From NCBI GenBank assembly GCA_028751875.1, contig CM054157.1:52493741-52557740 (forward strand): DNA of 64,000 nt, written 5' to 3'. Below, one piece after another: positions 21,310 through 34,712 of this stretch. The notes beneath the pieces were generated by a model. That model did not search any database. It had not been told where the DNA came from and saw only the letters and a list, made by a program, of their open reading frames with translations. Position numbers and translations under genes: made by a program. Origin of the DNA: Rapana venosa (taxonomy: Eukaryota > Mollusca > Gastropoda > Neogastropoda > Muricidae). How positions within the stretch are numbered: the stretch's first letter is position 1; the number at the start of each line of letters is the position of its first letter.

Positions 21310-24033
21310 GGTATAAACAGCAACTTCTAACACTAAGAAATGAAAAGAGACGAAGATATGCAGACCGTGCACTATGGAACCAAGAAGACCAAAGCTTAAA
21401 AAAAAACGAGCAGACCACCAGCTTTTCTCTCACTGGCAACATCACCGAATCCTGTGGCAGTGCATGAGAACCCATGAAGTCAGCAGAGACTGGAGCAAAT
21501 GGAGAAGAAGGATCATGTCGGGGTCGTTGGGTTGCGGTGGCCAACGCTGTACTTGGTGATAGACTGATACTAACTGGTGTATTTTGGAAAGGGGGGGGGG
21601 GCAGAGCTGTGGATAAAAAATAGAAACGATTTGTAGGAGAGAGAGAGCAGAAAGTCTTCTGACTAGGATTTTTTCAAAGTTGACTGAGAGAAATTTAGTA
21701 TTGGTTTGTTTTTTTAAATGTCTGACCATCTGTATACTGCTTTGTTGAACAGTCTCTTGTTGGTTTCTTCGAAACAGCACTGATGTCATCTTTGTGTAAT
21801 GATCTTCACTTCAGGGTTTTGCTGTTAGGTAGGCTATCTCTTATATTAGAAATGATTTTTTTTTTTTTTTTTTTTTTAGAAATGGTCAAGTTTTGCTGGT
21901 TATGTTAAAAGAAAAAGAATTGTAGCCTGATTTTGTTGTCGACTTTCCTGCTCTCTGTCTGTCTCTATCTGTATCTCTCTCTATCTGTCTGTATCTCTGT
22001 CTGTCTCTATCTGTATCTCTGTCTGTCTCTATCTGTCTGTCTGTCTCTCAGGGAAATGACTTCACGTTTTAGGGGGGATATACCAGCTGAATTTCATTTT
22101 AAAGTTGTTACGGTTCCTGTGTGTGCAGTACTTTAATTTTGTTCTCTGCTGACAACTGGACTGCTGAAGGGACTCAGTCATATTTTGTTTTTGCTTTCTT
22201 CTTCGTCCAACGCTCGGACAGCTATTGCCAGTCATACGAGTGAAGAAAGTGCATTGTGCTGCCATTAAGCGCCTGACAAGTCGGGCCCAGCACATCTGAC
22301 TTGGGTTTGGGAGAGAAGTAGTATTTTTTTTAAGTCTTTCTGGGGAAAAACAAAGGCAGGAGAATGAATCAAAAAGGCTGAAAACGGGCAAGAAGAAAAG
22401 GAACAAGCCAGAAACAAAGAGAGGGATGGAAAAGGGGGAATCCCTAGCACAGAAAATTCCAGAAGGTGGGGATGCTTTTTTATACTGACAGGCCCGTGGC
22501 ATTTGTAATGTAAAACTGATGCTTTCGCTGTAAAAGACCTCAGCATGAAATAATTTTTTTTTTTTTTTAATCACAATAAGTTAAAAACATGTAGAGTTTG
22601 TAAAAAAAAACCCAACAATGAACAAAAAAGAGAGAAAAAAAGTGTGAAATGAACACACAGTGTTTGATCGAGAAAAGAAATTGACCCTTTCCTCCTCTCC
22701 TACACGTTCGAAGCATAGGAAAAGAATTGGCAGTATTGTGTGTGTTTGAAATATTTTATGATACAATAATCTCTGATCATATTAAGTTTTCACCTTTGGA
22801 TATTCAAGGCACCTTGTGATTCATGCAAGAAGTAAATAAGGTCTGGAAAAGAAAGCTTTAAAAACGATTTTTAAAAAAGGGACAAATATTATTTCACAAA
22901 TAGAGAACTGTTAAGAATGAAGTGTATTCTCACACAGATAGCTGAAATCGACTTTGTATAAAAAAGAAAATATTTTTAAACAAACTAGAAGAAATGATTA
23001 ATGAATAGACAAATGATTTTATTGTAATGAAGAAAGATTGAGGATATGACCTGTGACGAAATATGGCATACTGGCCACTTCCTGCTAGGACATTTTAATT
23101 AAGAAGTGGGTTTATGTGGAATTTTTAAAATTTCAATTGATAAAAAATATGCTTTTCACCATGAACTAGTACACGTAGATTTTGATTGTTTCTTTAAAAA
23201 AAATTAAAACACAATGACGTTGTGACCTTGCCAATCACAAATTCTCATTTTGCTTTCCTGAATCTAGGATTGATTGACAGTTTTAAAAGGTCAATGTCAT
23301 AGCATGTGGATTTTTTGTTTATTAATAGCTTTAAAAATATAGCTTTCATATCTCCAGTATAATGTGATCACGTGATAATTTTGGTGTGTAGTATCTTAAG
23401 ATAATAAAAAATTTTAAAAACACTTTTCCATGGGAACCTGACCCTGACTTCACTTGAAGTTATCATCAAATTCTCATTTTGTCTTCCTGGAATCTAGGAT
23501 TTTGATTTGTAACAGCTTTTCAAACAACGGTCCAATTTCATATCATTTTGTTTTTGTTTTATTGAATAGCTTTTTAATTGCAGATTAATGTTACATGAAT
23601 CTCCAGTATAATGTGAGTCGTGACTCAATATTATGGGGTGGAGGATCATATAGAGAGATATATAGATATATATATATATATAAACTACTTGTTTCCCATG
23701 GGAACGCGAGCCTGCACTTCACATTGTGATACACAATACAAAACACCATTCTTTGAGAAAAGCTGGAAGTATGCAGGGTTTTGTTTGTTTTATTTATTTA
23801 AAAGAAAAAGGGGTTTTGGGTTTTTTTTATTTAAAAGAAAAACGGTGTTTCATGAATGCCAAGTGGAATGAAGAAATTGCCATATATGATGTCGAAACAT
23901 TTTCATTTTTCTTTTTTGGGATACCTCAGTTTTATACTGTGAACATCTCTCATATCATTTTTTTTTTTTTTTTAACAAATGCTCTGAATATAATGATGCT
24001 CCCGTAATTCTTAACAAGATCTATATGTATACA

Positions 24034-24066
<33 letters not shown>

Positions 24067-24350
24067 GTGTGTATATATAGTTATATATATAACTGTAGTG
24101 TGTAGTGGTGAATGTTTTTAAAAGATAAAGTTTTCGTTTCTTGACATATTGATGCTGTACGTGTGTGTGTGTGTGTGTACACACAAAGAATTCAGGACCT
24201 GAAAAGGAACCTGACCGTTACACATATTCCTGAAAGGTAGCACAAGTGTGTCATGCCATGAGAATGTTCTTCGTTTTGTTTTGTCCTGAGCGATGAGGCA
24301 CTGCATCGTTGCCAGGACAGTCGAACAGCTAGAACAAAGAGCTAAGTGTT
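21310..24350. repeat. Intergenic: CTGT repeats, B-family copy 4, ~229-bp tandem duplication
   Basis: Contents: a CTGTCTCTATCTGTATCT array at 21950-22050; a B-family element in minus orientation at about 22180-22500, including TTAAGCGCCTGACAAGTC and TTTTATACTGACAGGCC. Two diverged copies of a ~229-bp unit start at about 23238 and 23467, each with CAAATTCTCATTTTG, ATCTAGGAT, TCTCCAGTATAATGTGA and CCATGGGAAC. (TA)n lies at 24025-24095. No gene is seen. Confidence 0.6.
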
Positions 24351-26545
24351 CATAATATTAGCAACCAGCTCACTCGCCTGAGCCTGTTTGTCGCTTACCA
24401 AAAAAAAAAAATCGGAATTGTACAGAATATCCAGCTCATTTGTTTTGAAACAAAGTCCTTTTTATATATATATATGTATGTATGTATGAACCTCAGTCAA
24501 GGATTTGTTTGAGAGGTATTATGTCGATATGAAATGCTTGAAATTTGGAAGATGTGTCATCTTCAGTTGTGTACGTGTGTGTGTGTGTGTGTTATGCTGA
24601 TGTTATTCTAGGGCTATGCTGGGTTGTTCTGTTGTTGTTTATCATTACTGAGAAGACAGGATTGTGTAGATGTATGTTATGTGTAAATATTTGATGGGAA
24701 TGTGAGGGCTGAGTGATTAAAACGGCGGTGTGGTTGAATCGTTTCAGTGAGCTGATGTATGTTTGTCCTGATCACTGTTGTGAAATTGGTGTCAAATAAT
24801 TTTGGGGTTAATTTTGTACAGATATTTTATGAAGATGAGTGGATTCACTGACTGGTAGTTGAATGGCTTTTGCAGGTAGTTTAGAGTTTGGGTGTGTGTG
24901 TGCATGCGCGTGCATGCATTCATGGATCTGTATGTTTATGTTCTTGTGCGTGTGCCTGTGTGGGAGTGTGTGCATCCCTGCTGGTTTTGCCATACATGTA
25001 TATGTGTGTGCGCGCATGCATGCATGTTTGTGTGCCAGAGTGCGTAAGAAAAGTATAACAGTGAAGGAAGAGAAAGGCATTGGTTAGTTTTCAGCACCTC
25101 TCCTCTCATCACGTCTCTGGCGTTTGTACCACGATAGCAAATAGCCTCCCTTTTTCTGCACCCTTTCCTGGCCCGGTCTTTAACCTCCGCTGTCCTCTCT
25201 CAGAGTCAACACACTATCATTCGCCGATATTATCACAGCGAAATGTTGGTTTAAAAAAAAAAGAAGAAGCATAATACGCCCATGTATATATAGTTCATAA
25301 TCCTGAGTGATGATGACTTGACGGCAATGTTGATTTCACTTCTAAGGCAGCATTGGGGGGCTACCAATAGAAAAATGAGTCTTTGTGAAGTTATTTCCCT
25401 TACCTCTGTTGTCACTCACTCTCTATTTCTGCATTTTGGTCAATATTTGGTCAGTATTTACAGTTTTGCAAAAGCGTGATGAGATGAAAGAAGAGGTAAA
25501 GTGTGAATTTCACAAAATCATCCATTTTTCATACATTTGTGAACATTTTGAAGCATTTAGATTTTGGGGGTACATTATGAGAAAAATCTGTCTTTTTAGG
25601 CCCATGTGACACCATGGGGTGACTGTGTCACCATACATTGTCGCTATACACTGTATAGTGTGTGTAAAACAAAGCAGAGCTTGGTGCAGAACAGAAATAC
25701 CCTCAGGCCTAATTCTCTAGGGGGTGGGGGGCAAATAGCTGGTACTGGCTGGATGGAATGCAGAGATTCGTCCGACACTATAGCCAAGTGGTTAAGACCA
25801 ACTTCAATCCTATGGGTCGGTCCATGAAGTCATGGGTTCAAATCTCAACGGCATCTAGTGAATTAGGAGTGAGGGTTTTTTTTTAACTATCTCCCAGGTC
25901 AACTTCAAGTGCAGACCTGCCACTGCCTTCATTCCCTTCATGTATAGCTTATGCGGATCAAATATGGCCATTTAACATCCTTTCATTCATGTCAGCATTT
26001 GGTGGGTTTTGGAAACGCAAACACGCGCAGCTTACATCCCTGAAGTCGGAATGTGGCCACCTTCGTGAGGGGCAAAAAATAATCATGCTTAAAATTTCAC
26101 TCTTGGTGAACCTTGGAGCTCTAGCCAAGGAACAAAAAAATCATAACAACAACAACTACAGAGATTCGATATCTAGCTTGCCAGTATACGTGAGCAAGGA
26201 TGCTGTGGCCAGTTTTGGCAGGATTAAATTAATAAATTCAACTGTGATCTGCAGAGCAAAAGGGTTGTTGTCTTGCTCGAATCGACAAGATTTACTGGGT
26301 TGATCCGTTTTGGGGGGCTGATTTATCTTCATAGTCTGCAAGAGTAAGAAATATCGTTTTCTTTGTAATTTGGTCAGTTTTGAAAGCCAGGGCAGTGAAC
26401 AGTGATCACTGAATTTCTACCAAGAGCTACATCATGCTTAAAGGCCTAGGTTTCATATCTATTTTTACTCCCACTTTGCATCTCTTTAATGTAAAAAGAG
26501 TTACAGGTAGAAAACCATGGAGTAAAAACCACCCTCTTCTCTCCC

Positions 26546-26576
<31 letters not shown>

Positions 26577-26946
26577 AACCCAAACAGAAAACAAAAACAA
26601 AAAAAAACCCCACACAAATTGCACAAGATTTGATAGAAAAGAAGTCTGGATCAGATGTTGAAAAAGCCACTGCCATAGAAAAAAGTTGAAGTTGAGCAAT
26701 TTTTGTTTGTTTTTTTAAGGGGAGAGAAAAGGGGGGGGGGGTTAGGCTACACTTGTGGCCACACTGATTTTCTTCCAGAGATATCTTTCGTGACTGTCAG
26801 TGCTGTACAAAACAAAATGATACAACACTATACAATACAACATAATATAATACAATAACAATGTGACTAAACCTAAGTAAACGGGTACCATCAGAAGGAA
26901 ATAGCCAGGAATGAACAACAAGCCTTATATACCTCCCAAACCCCTC

Positions 26947-26978
<32 letters not shown>

Positions 26979-29964
26979 AAATGTGAGCAAGTTCTCAAAC
27001 AAAGCATTCATCTTTGCTGCTAACCCTCCCAGTGTTACTCTCCCTGTGTATAAAAAAATTATGTTGTGCCCCAAACACTCGCAGCTTATAATTTCTTGCT
27101 AAATAAGGAACAAAATAGTTTTGTTTTTAAAACCCAGTGACAGTGCATCCTAAACAGAAGATGTTGGGTTTGGGGGGTTTTTGGAGTGGTTTTTTTGCAC
27201 AAACGCATTCATAGATTTGACAAGAAAGAGAGACTGCGGTCGTTGCTCTTTTTCTGTGAAAAAGACAGAGCTAGAAAAAACTTGCCAATTTTATCACAAC
27301 CTGTACATCTATTCTTCCTTCCTACTGTGTATGTATTCTTCCCTCCTTCCTCATCTTATTGTTTTACTGTTTCTGTATTTGTAACTTCTTTGACAGATAT
27401 ACATGTTGACTTTGGTTTCTTTTAAGTTACAATAAAAATGCTGTATAGCTTATTGCCTGAGCTTCTGTATAAACAGAAAGAAATATCAAAGGAAAATAAG
27501 GCTCTCTCCCTCTCTCTCTCTCTCCAAAAATTGTTTATATGTTTTGCATCTTTATAACTGCAATGTAAAAAAAAATTCAAAATTAAATAAAGAATAAAAA
27601 AGCTGGGTTTTTTAAATCAAAGGAAAATGAAACAATTGTAAATCAGTTTACGGTTGTTTTTTTCTGGGTTTCTTTGAACATCCATTTCTTGAAAACAAAC
27701 CGCAAAGAGAGAAAAAAATGTGAAAAAGATATGGTGTATTTGACCATTTTGTGGTCTGAAGTATGAGAAAGAATGGCATATATATGTATATATATATATA
27801 TATGTGTGTGTGCGAGAGAGATTGGTGTGTGTGCATAGTTGTATATATATATAGATATATATATATATACATGTGTGTGTGTGTGCGAGAGAGAGAGAGA
27901 GAGAGAGAGAATGATGTGTGTGCATAGTTGTGGATGGGTGTCGGTGAATGTGTGAAGGATGATAGAGAGAGAGAGAAACAAAAAAGAGAATATTTTAGCA
28001 GGTTGTTTGGCGGCAGTATCTGGATGAAGATATTTGTTGTATGTCGTTTTGCTTGAAATAAATTCCATTGTTTTCAACTAAAGGGTTAGTGGTGGTTTCT
28101 ATGTGTGTGTGTGTGCGTGCGCATGCTTTGGTTAGACTGCAGATATTGCTAGTTAATTGCAGCTTGTGCAATCAGATCAAATCAAACACGTGTGTGTGCG
28201 CGCACGCACACATCACCCACAGACATGCGGATGCAGGCTTGCTCTCTCTCTCTCTCTCATATATACACATAAACACATCCATGCACATGCAAACACGCAT
28301 ACACACTCACACAAAGTGAATGCATATCTCAAGGTACATTTAGTAATGTTTTGTTTTAAAGATCTCCTGACATAAACAAAACTGTTAAAACAAAGCTACA
28401 AGCATCTGCTTTTGTGTAATGGGAAGCACACTGCTTGGAGAACATGATTCAATTCCTACCATATTGTGTTTTAATACACATTCGGTGCATATACTTCGAA
28501 TGATTATGCCAATACTTACATATAACATGAGAAAAAGTCGCTGATTCCTATAGTCATAAGAAAAATGCATTATGTAATGACAAATTGGTTATTGAGTTCA
28601 AATATGCCTATACCTCAATATTTTGGGAAGGATCAGATGATAAAAACACAAAACCTCTGAACCTATTGGCATGCACCTCCCCCTCCCCGACACACACACT
28701 ACACATAATCAAATGACACAGGATGTGTGAGGTTCTGGCTTTGATTCCCAGCTTTGTCCTTTATCCCCACTTTGATGGAATAATCAAACTGAATGTCAAC
28801 TCTATCAGGGAAGACTCCAAACTTGGGCACATGTCAAGAACCCACCACAGCTGAAAATTTGAGAGAGCAGGGAGGTAACTCCCGTGGTTCAGTTCCCAAC
28901 TGTATCTCCCAAGTCGGAATGCAGCGACCTTAATAATGGTGTGGTGTAGCATATACCAAAAATCTTACCATTGGTGAACCTCGGAGCTTTCGCCGCGGAA
29001 CGAGAAAGAACAAAAAACCCGAAAGCTAAAACAAAACTAATGTCAGGTTTGCTATTTCAAATCTGAATAAGGCACGTCTGTGGTGTTGTCTGTGAAGTGG
29101 TGGTTTCCATGTCGCAAAACTGCATTGAAACGTTCCACAGCACGAACCTGGTCAAACTGCAACAATAATTTTTTTTTAATTGCTCAGCACATGGCTTTAG
29201 TTTATATCAACCCACATGAAAACGCAACCCAAGATCACGGTAATAAAAAAGACATCAAATCCAGACCCGTGAAGAGCTCTTAGCCTATCTCCGTTTAACC
29301 TGTCCACTTTCGACAACACACGTTTAGAAAAACTTACGTTTAGTTGTAAACAGTGAAAAACCTTCAACAGGAAGGAAGCTGGGAAGATAACTCTTTTAAG
29401 AATAACAAGAGTGATGTTTGCTTGTTTTAAGTCAAATTTCAGGCAAATAATTTAAACCTAGTTATGGTGCTTTTAATATGATGAAAATTGTGAGATTAAT
29501 TTATTTCAAGTTTCGTTTGAAGGAGCAAAAAGTTCCAGTTCTCATTTTTCACCATAATTGCTACTGGCGCTCGTATCCAAGTTAGCAAACGTTTTTACTA
29601 AACTGAACACGACCTGGTTCTTTAAATGCACGTGCAAGGTTTCAAAAAAATGAGTGAGTATATCAGGAATGAAAGAGGAAATTGTCGAGTATTAAACTCA
29701 CTTCATCGCAACCTTTTTTTTCCCCCAAACAATCTTGCTCCATCTTCCTTGACTGGACTTCTTTATCGTTTAAAAGCAATTCAGGAATTCCTCCGCTTGT
29801 GAGGATACTGACCCAAAACAGAACAGAAAATCCGTTGATATTTTACACTCATTCTGGTAATAGGCAAAGCTGGAGTGTTGTTTGGTGTACTCAAGTCCTG
29901 GACCTTACTTCGTCATTTCTCGGACCACAGATAATTGTTGTTTAGCGCTCAACGAAGACACATC
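24351..29964. other. Intergenic stretch with SINE pieces and microsatellites; no gene recognised
   Basis: GT/GC-rich tract at 24890-25040. A tRNA-Leu/Ser-headed element with D-tail in plus orientation lies at about 25775-26135 (TATAGCCAAGTGGTTAAGAC; GGGTTCAAATCTC; then GAAGTCGGAATGTGGCCACC and CTCTAGCCAAGGAAC). Poly-C/poly-A junctions at 26537-26580 and 26949-26982. (TA)n/(GA)n at 27770-27970. A head-2 remnant with D-tail lies at about 28730-29010. AATAAA-type signals occur at about 27430 and 27585. Part may belong to a long SETD1 3' UTR. Confidence 0.5.
25775..26135 (+). repeat. SINE with tRNA-Leu/Ser-like head and D-tail
   Basis: The head has an A-box-like TAGCCAAGTGG and a B-box-like GGTTCAAATCTC separated by about 45 bases, long enough for a class II tRNA variable arm. 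The body has TTCATTCATGTCAGCATTTG, and the tail is the D module (GAAGTCGGAATGTGGCCACC ... CTCTAGCCAAGGAAC). A related body plus D-tail lies at about 58860-59075. Confidence 0.6.
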
Positions 29965-29980
29965 ATGGACGATGAGACAG
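29965..29980 (+). CDS. Peptidase gene exon 1 (start codon)
   Basis: ATG GAC GAT GAG ACA G followed by donor GTCAGT. It is only 16 coding bases and ends in phase 1, which matches the next exon. The context CACATCATGG favours this ATG. Upstream sequence to about 29690 would be the 5' UTR. The call is an inference from phase and context. Confidence 0.55.
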
Positions 29981-31674
29981 GTCAGTTTATATTTTGGGAT
30001 GGATTTCCTTTTGTAACCCTCTGTCTTTGGTGACATTTCGCTAGCTACATGTAATACTTACTTGTCTTGATTGCGATATACTACACTTTACAAATTTTGA
30101 TCGTAAGCTTTTCAAGGCATTTGTGAAAACTTCGTGTGAAGTATGAAAGTGTTCTGAGATTTTTGCTCCTTTTTTTTTCGTTCATGGCTAGATCTAGAAC
30201 TCCTGGTTCACCAATGGTGAGATTCTTGCGTCTGCGACCGTTTTGGCCCACTATTAAAATAGCCATGTTCCGACTAAGAGGGTAATGTCTAAGCTCGACA
30301 CCAGTGTCCATACAGATTTTTTTTTAAATATATTTTTTGTCATCTGGTCTCTGGCCTACTCTTCCGAAAGGCACAACGGGTTTAAACAGTGTACAAGCTC
30401 TTCTGCGTACGTTCGTTCGCACACGGGGCCTCGGTTAATAGTCTCATTGTTGCTTTACAAGATTCAGCGCTATATAAATTCCATACATTATTATTATCAT
30501 TATTATTATTATTATTATTATTATCTGAAGGACTCTCGGGGGAGTGGAGTCAGTACTGATAGCTGCAGGGGAGGGGGGGGGGGGGAGAAGGGGAGGGGGG
30601 GTGGTTAATCAATTAAATCTCCTTCACAAAGTGTAAACCGGAATTTAGGCTCACTGGTTTGTTCCAAGACTGGCTCACTGGTTTGTTCCAAGACTGGCTC
30701 ACTGGTTTGTTCCAAGACTGGCTCACTGGTTTGTTCCAAGACTGGCTCACTGGTTTGTTCCAAGACTGGCTCACTGGTTTGTTCCAAGACTGGCTCACTG
30801 GTTTGTTCCAAGACTGGCTCACTGGTTTGTTCCAAGACTGGCTCACTGGTTTGTTCCAAGTTCATGGTTATGTAAAGCCATACTTCTTCTTCTTCTTCAT
30901 CATCTTCTTCTTCGTCGTCGTCGTCGAAAGCTTAGACAGCCACCATTGATGTCTGTCATAAGACCGAAAATGTGTTGCGCTGCTGTTAACTGCCCAAGTC
31001 AGGCCCAACGCATTCGACTCCGGCGTGTGAGAGATTTTTTTAAATACCACTTTTTTTTTTAAGTCACGGCAGATTTCTCTGCGTGAAATTCTGGCTGCTC
31101 TCCCTGGGGAGAGCACGTCACCACAAGAGCAGCGCCACCCTTTTTTTTTTTCTCTGCAACTGTATTTGTTTCCTTGTCAAAGTGGCTTTTTTTCTACAGA
31201 ATTTTGCCAGGGACAGCTCTTTGTTGCTGTGGGCCTCGGTTTTATCGTCTCATCCGAAAGTCTAGCACCCAGACCGCCACTCATGGTCTAATGGATAGGG
31301 GGAAAGTTTCGGGTCCAAACAGGGTTCGAATTGTTCTCTCTTTCTGGGAAAAACGCAGGAAAATGGACCTAAGAAGGCAGAAAATAGACATGGAGGAGGT
31401 GTCAGGAAGAACAGGAACAAGGCAGAAACAAAGAGAGGGATAGAAAAGGGGGAATTCCTAGCACAGAAATTTTCAGAAGGTGGAGATACTTCTTTCACCG
31501 ACAGGCCCCCGGCATCCCTACAGGGGGATTGTAGTGCCGTATTAACCGTATCAGCCGTATCAGATATATATATAAAGAAATGACTCAACGAATAAAAAGA
31601 TAAATAACATCATGGGAAAGAATACTTCAAGAGACTTTCTGGAGTCTATATTGCTACGCAAATGCTTTGAATAG

Positions 31675-31741
<67 letters not shown>

Positions 31742-32246
31742 TGTGTGTGTGTGTGTGTAGTGTGTGTGTATATGCTTGCATGCATGCTTGTGTGTGTGCG
31801 GTGCATGCTTGCATAAAATGTGTTGTTCTTTTGATTTAACGTCTTTTCACTATAAGTGATATTAGACGAGAATACATTGTGTAAGTGTGTGTGTCTGTGT
31901 GTTTATATTTTTAAAAATATTTTATTCTTTTATATCGAGGATGATGGAATAAGCACCTATATGCTTTTTTACCATCAGTCCCCCTGTGTATGCGGTTTTG
32001 TAAATTCTGTCATCTGTTCCCACCGGCACACCATGGCCTACTCTTACGAAAAGCGGAACAGGATTTAACGTGTGCGCAATATGTTCTGCGTGCGTTCGCA
32101 CACGGGACCTCGGTTTATAGTCTCATCCGAAGGACTTTTGGGGAGAGTGGAGTCTGTACTGATGTTAACTCCAGGGGAAAATATCCCCTCGAAAGGGAAT
32201 CGAGCCCGGGTCGTCAGATTGCCAGCGCAATGTTCTAACCACTAGG

Positions 32247-32295
<49 letters not shown>

Positions 32296-32299
32296 GGGG

Positions 32300-32334
<35 letters not shown>

Positions 32335-32398
32335 CGTGTGGTTTGTGTGTGTGTGTGGTATGTGTGTGTGTGTGTATTCGTGCGTGCGTGCGTCGTGC

Positions 32399-32460
<62 letters not shown>

Positions 32461-33686
32461 TGTGTGTGTGCGTGCGTACGTGCGTGCGTGGTGTAGTGTG
32501 TGTGTGTGTGTATGTGTGTGGTGTGTGTGTGCGTGCGCGCACAGCAGTGTCCAGCCCTGTCCCTGCAGTGGCCAGCGGCCAGTCAACACCTCAGCTGCAT
32601 CAGGACTTCATACCGGTCAAAAACCTGCAGGTGATTGCTATAATAATCGACCTAGGCCTAGGTAGATGTTTGGGAATAGGATTTCCCTGACACATCCCTT
32701 GAGCGTTTAAACTAATGGGTTGGTTTGAGGTGGGGTGGGGTGGGGTGTGCTGGGTTGGGACGGGTGGGATGGCGCGGTGGGGTGGGTGGATTGGAGGGGG
32801 GGGGGGGGGGGGAATGTCTGGTTTAGGTGTGCTGGTTTGGGTGGGTTGGGGTGTGTGGGTTGGGTTGGGTTGGGGTGTGTGCTGGGTTGGGTGTGCTGGG
32901 TTAGGGTGTGCTGGGTTGGGGGTGTGCTGGCTGGGTGTGTGCGGCTTGGGGGTGTGCTGGCTTGGGGGGTGTGCTGGCTTGGGGTGTGTGGGCTTGGGTT
33001 GGGGTGTGCTGGTTGGGTTGGGGTGTTGGGTTGGGTTGGGGTGTGTGGTTGGGTTGGTGTGCTGGGTTGGTTTGGTGTGCGGTTGGGTGGGGTGTGCTGG
33101 GTTGGTTGGGTGTGCTGGTTGTTGGGGTGTGCTGGTTGGTTGGGGTGTGCTGAGTTGGGTTGGGGTGTGCTGGTGGTTGGGTGTGCTGGATTGCATGCAT
33201 TTCCGTTATTTTTTTATTGCATTGCATTCTATTGTATTCTATACCCTTTAAGTCACTGCAATTCTTGTTTTGTAATTTTGGGGATCTCTGCCTGTGGAAG
33301 GCGTCGCACAAATCAGCGCCCCATTATGTTTTTTCTTTTTGTGTGTTTTTTTCCTATCGTGGCTTTTTTTATACAGAATTTTGCCAGGGACAACGCGTTT
33401 TTGCCTGGTTCTTTACGTGCGCTAAAAAGGTTCACCCGGTATCGCTCATCGAAAGACTAGCCCAGACCAGTGACGGTCATTGGATTGGGAAAAACGTTTT
33501 GGGCACAAACGGGGATCGAACCACCACATACTTGAAACCTGGACTCTTGGCAGTAGTAGGAGTAGTAGTAATAGTAGCAGAGGTAGTAGTAGTTGTTGTG
33601 GTGGTAGCAGCAATAGTAGAGGGAATAGAGTTAGTTGTAGGTGGTAGTGGAATAGTATAGTGGCGTTGTGTTGGTAGTAGTGGTTG

Positions 33687-33718
<32 letters not shown>

Positions 33719-34680
33719 GTAGTAGTAGTGTAGTGGTAGTAGTAGTAGTAGTGTAGAGTAGTGGTAGTAGTGTTGTTGTGGTAGTTGTTAGTGTAGTAGC
33801 AAAGTAGATGTTGTGTGTGGAAGTACAGTAGTAGAGTAGTTGTTGTGGTAGTAGTAGTAGTAGTTTGTATATATATATTTTTGTACTACAGACTCTACTA
33901 CTTCTACTACTATATATATGTTGGTAGTAGTAAGTGGTAGTTGTAGTGGTAGCAACAGCAACAGCAGCACTAGTAGTATTAGTAGGAATAATAGTAGCAA
34001 TGATAGTAGCAGTTGTAGAAGAAGTAGTAGTAATAGTAGCAACAGCAGCAGCACCACTACCACAACAAATTCAAATTCAAATTCAAAAACTTTATTATCT
34101 CAAAGACAGAGAAATTCCGGCGGGTTACTCGCCATACATAAAAACAATAAACATTTAAACATAATATTTAAAACACACACACTGTCCAACATCAGCACGC
34201 ACCCATCATGAGATAAAAAGCATCCAAAAATCAGCAATATATCAGCCAGCCACAAACCCACCCCAACAAAAATCACTTTACTCATGTGCGCACAAGTAAA
34301 CCCGTACGTCCGCACATACACAGTCACTCGCGCACGCGCACGCACGCTCGCACATTGTAAACATTCGTACCCATGCCCACGCATTTTAATGATATAAGTC
34401 AAATTGTTATAACATGTTGTATAAGACAAATATTAATTAAATTGATACTATGTTCTTTTAAGATATTGAACAGTCTAAAATAATAACACGCGCACGTATT
34501 TAAAGAAAAAAAAAATCATTTGTATAACATGTATGATAAGACAAATATCAGTCAAGTTAATACTCTATTCTATTAGAAACTGAACACAGTTTACTCTAAT
34601 AAAAGGTAGCCTTTAGTCTCTCTCTCTCTCCCTCCCCCCCCCCCTCTCTCTCTCTCTCTCTGTCGTGGGCCAACACCTCC

Positions 34681-34712
<32 letters not shown>

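Noticed and set aside
32249..33460. Cys/Val- or Gly/Trp-rich frames of 80-240 residues in GT and G-rich arrays
   Set aside because: Pure microsatellite or minisatellite translation with no start context, splice logic or domain.
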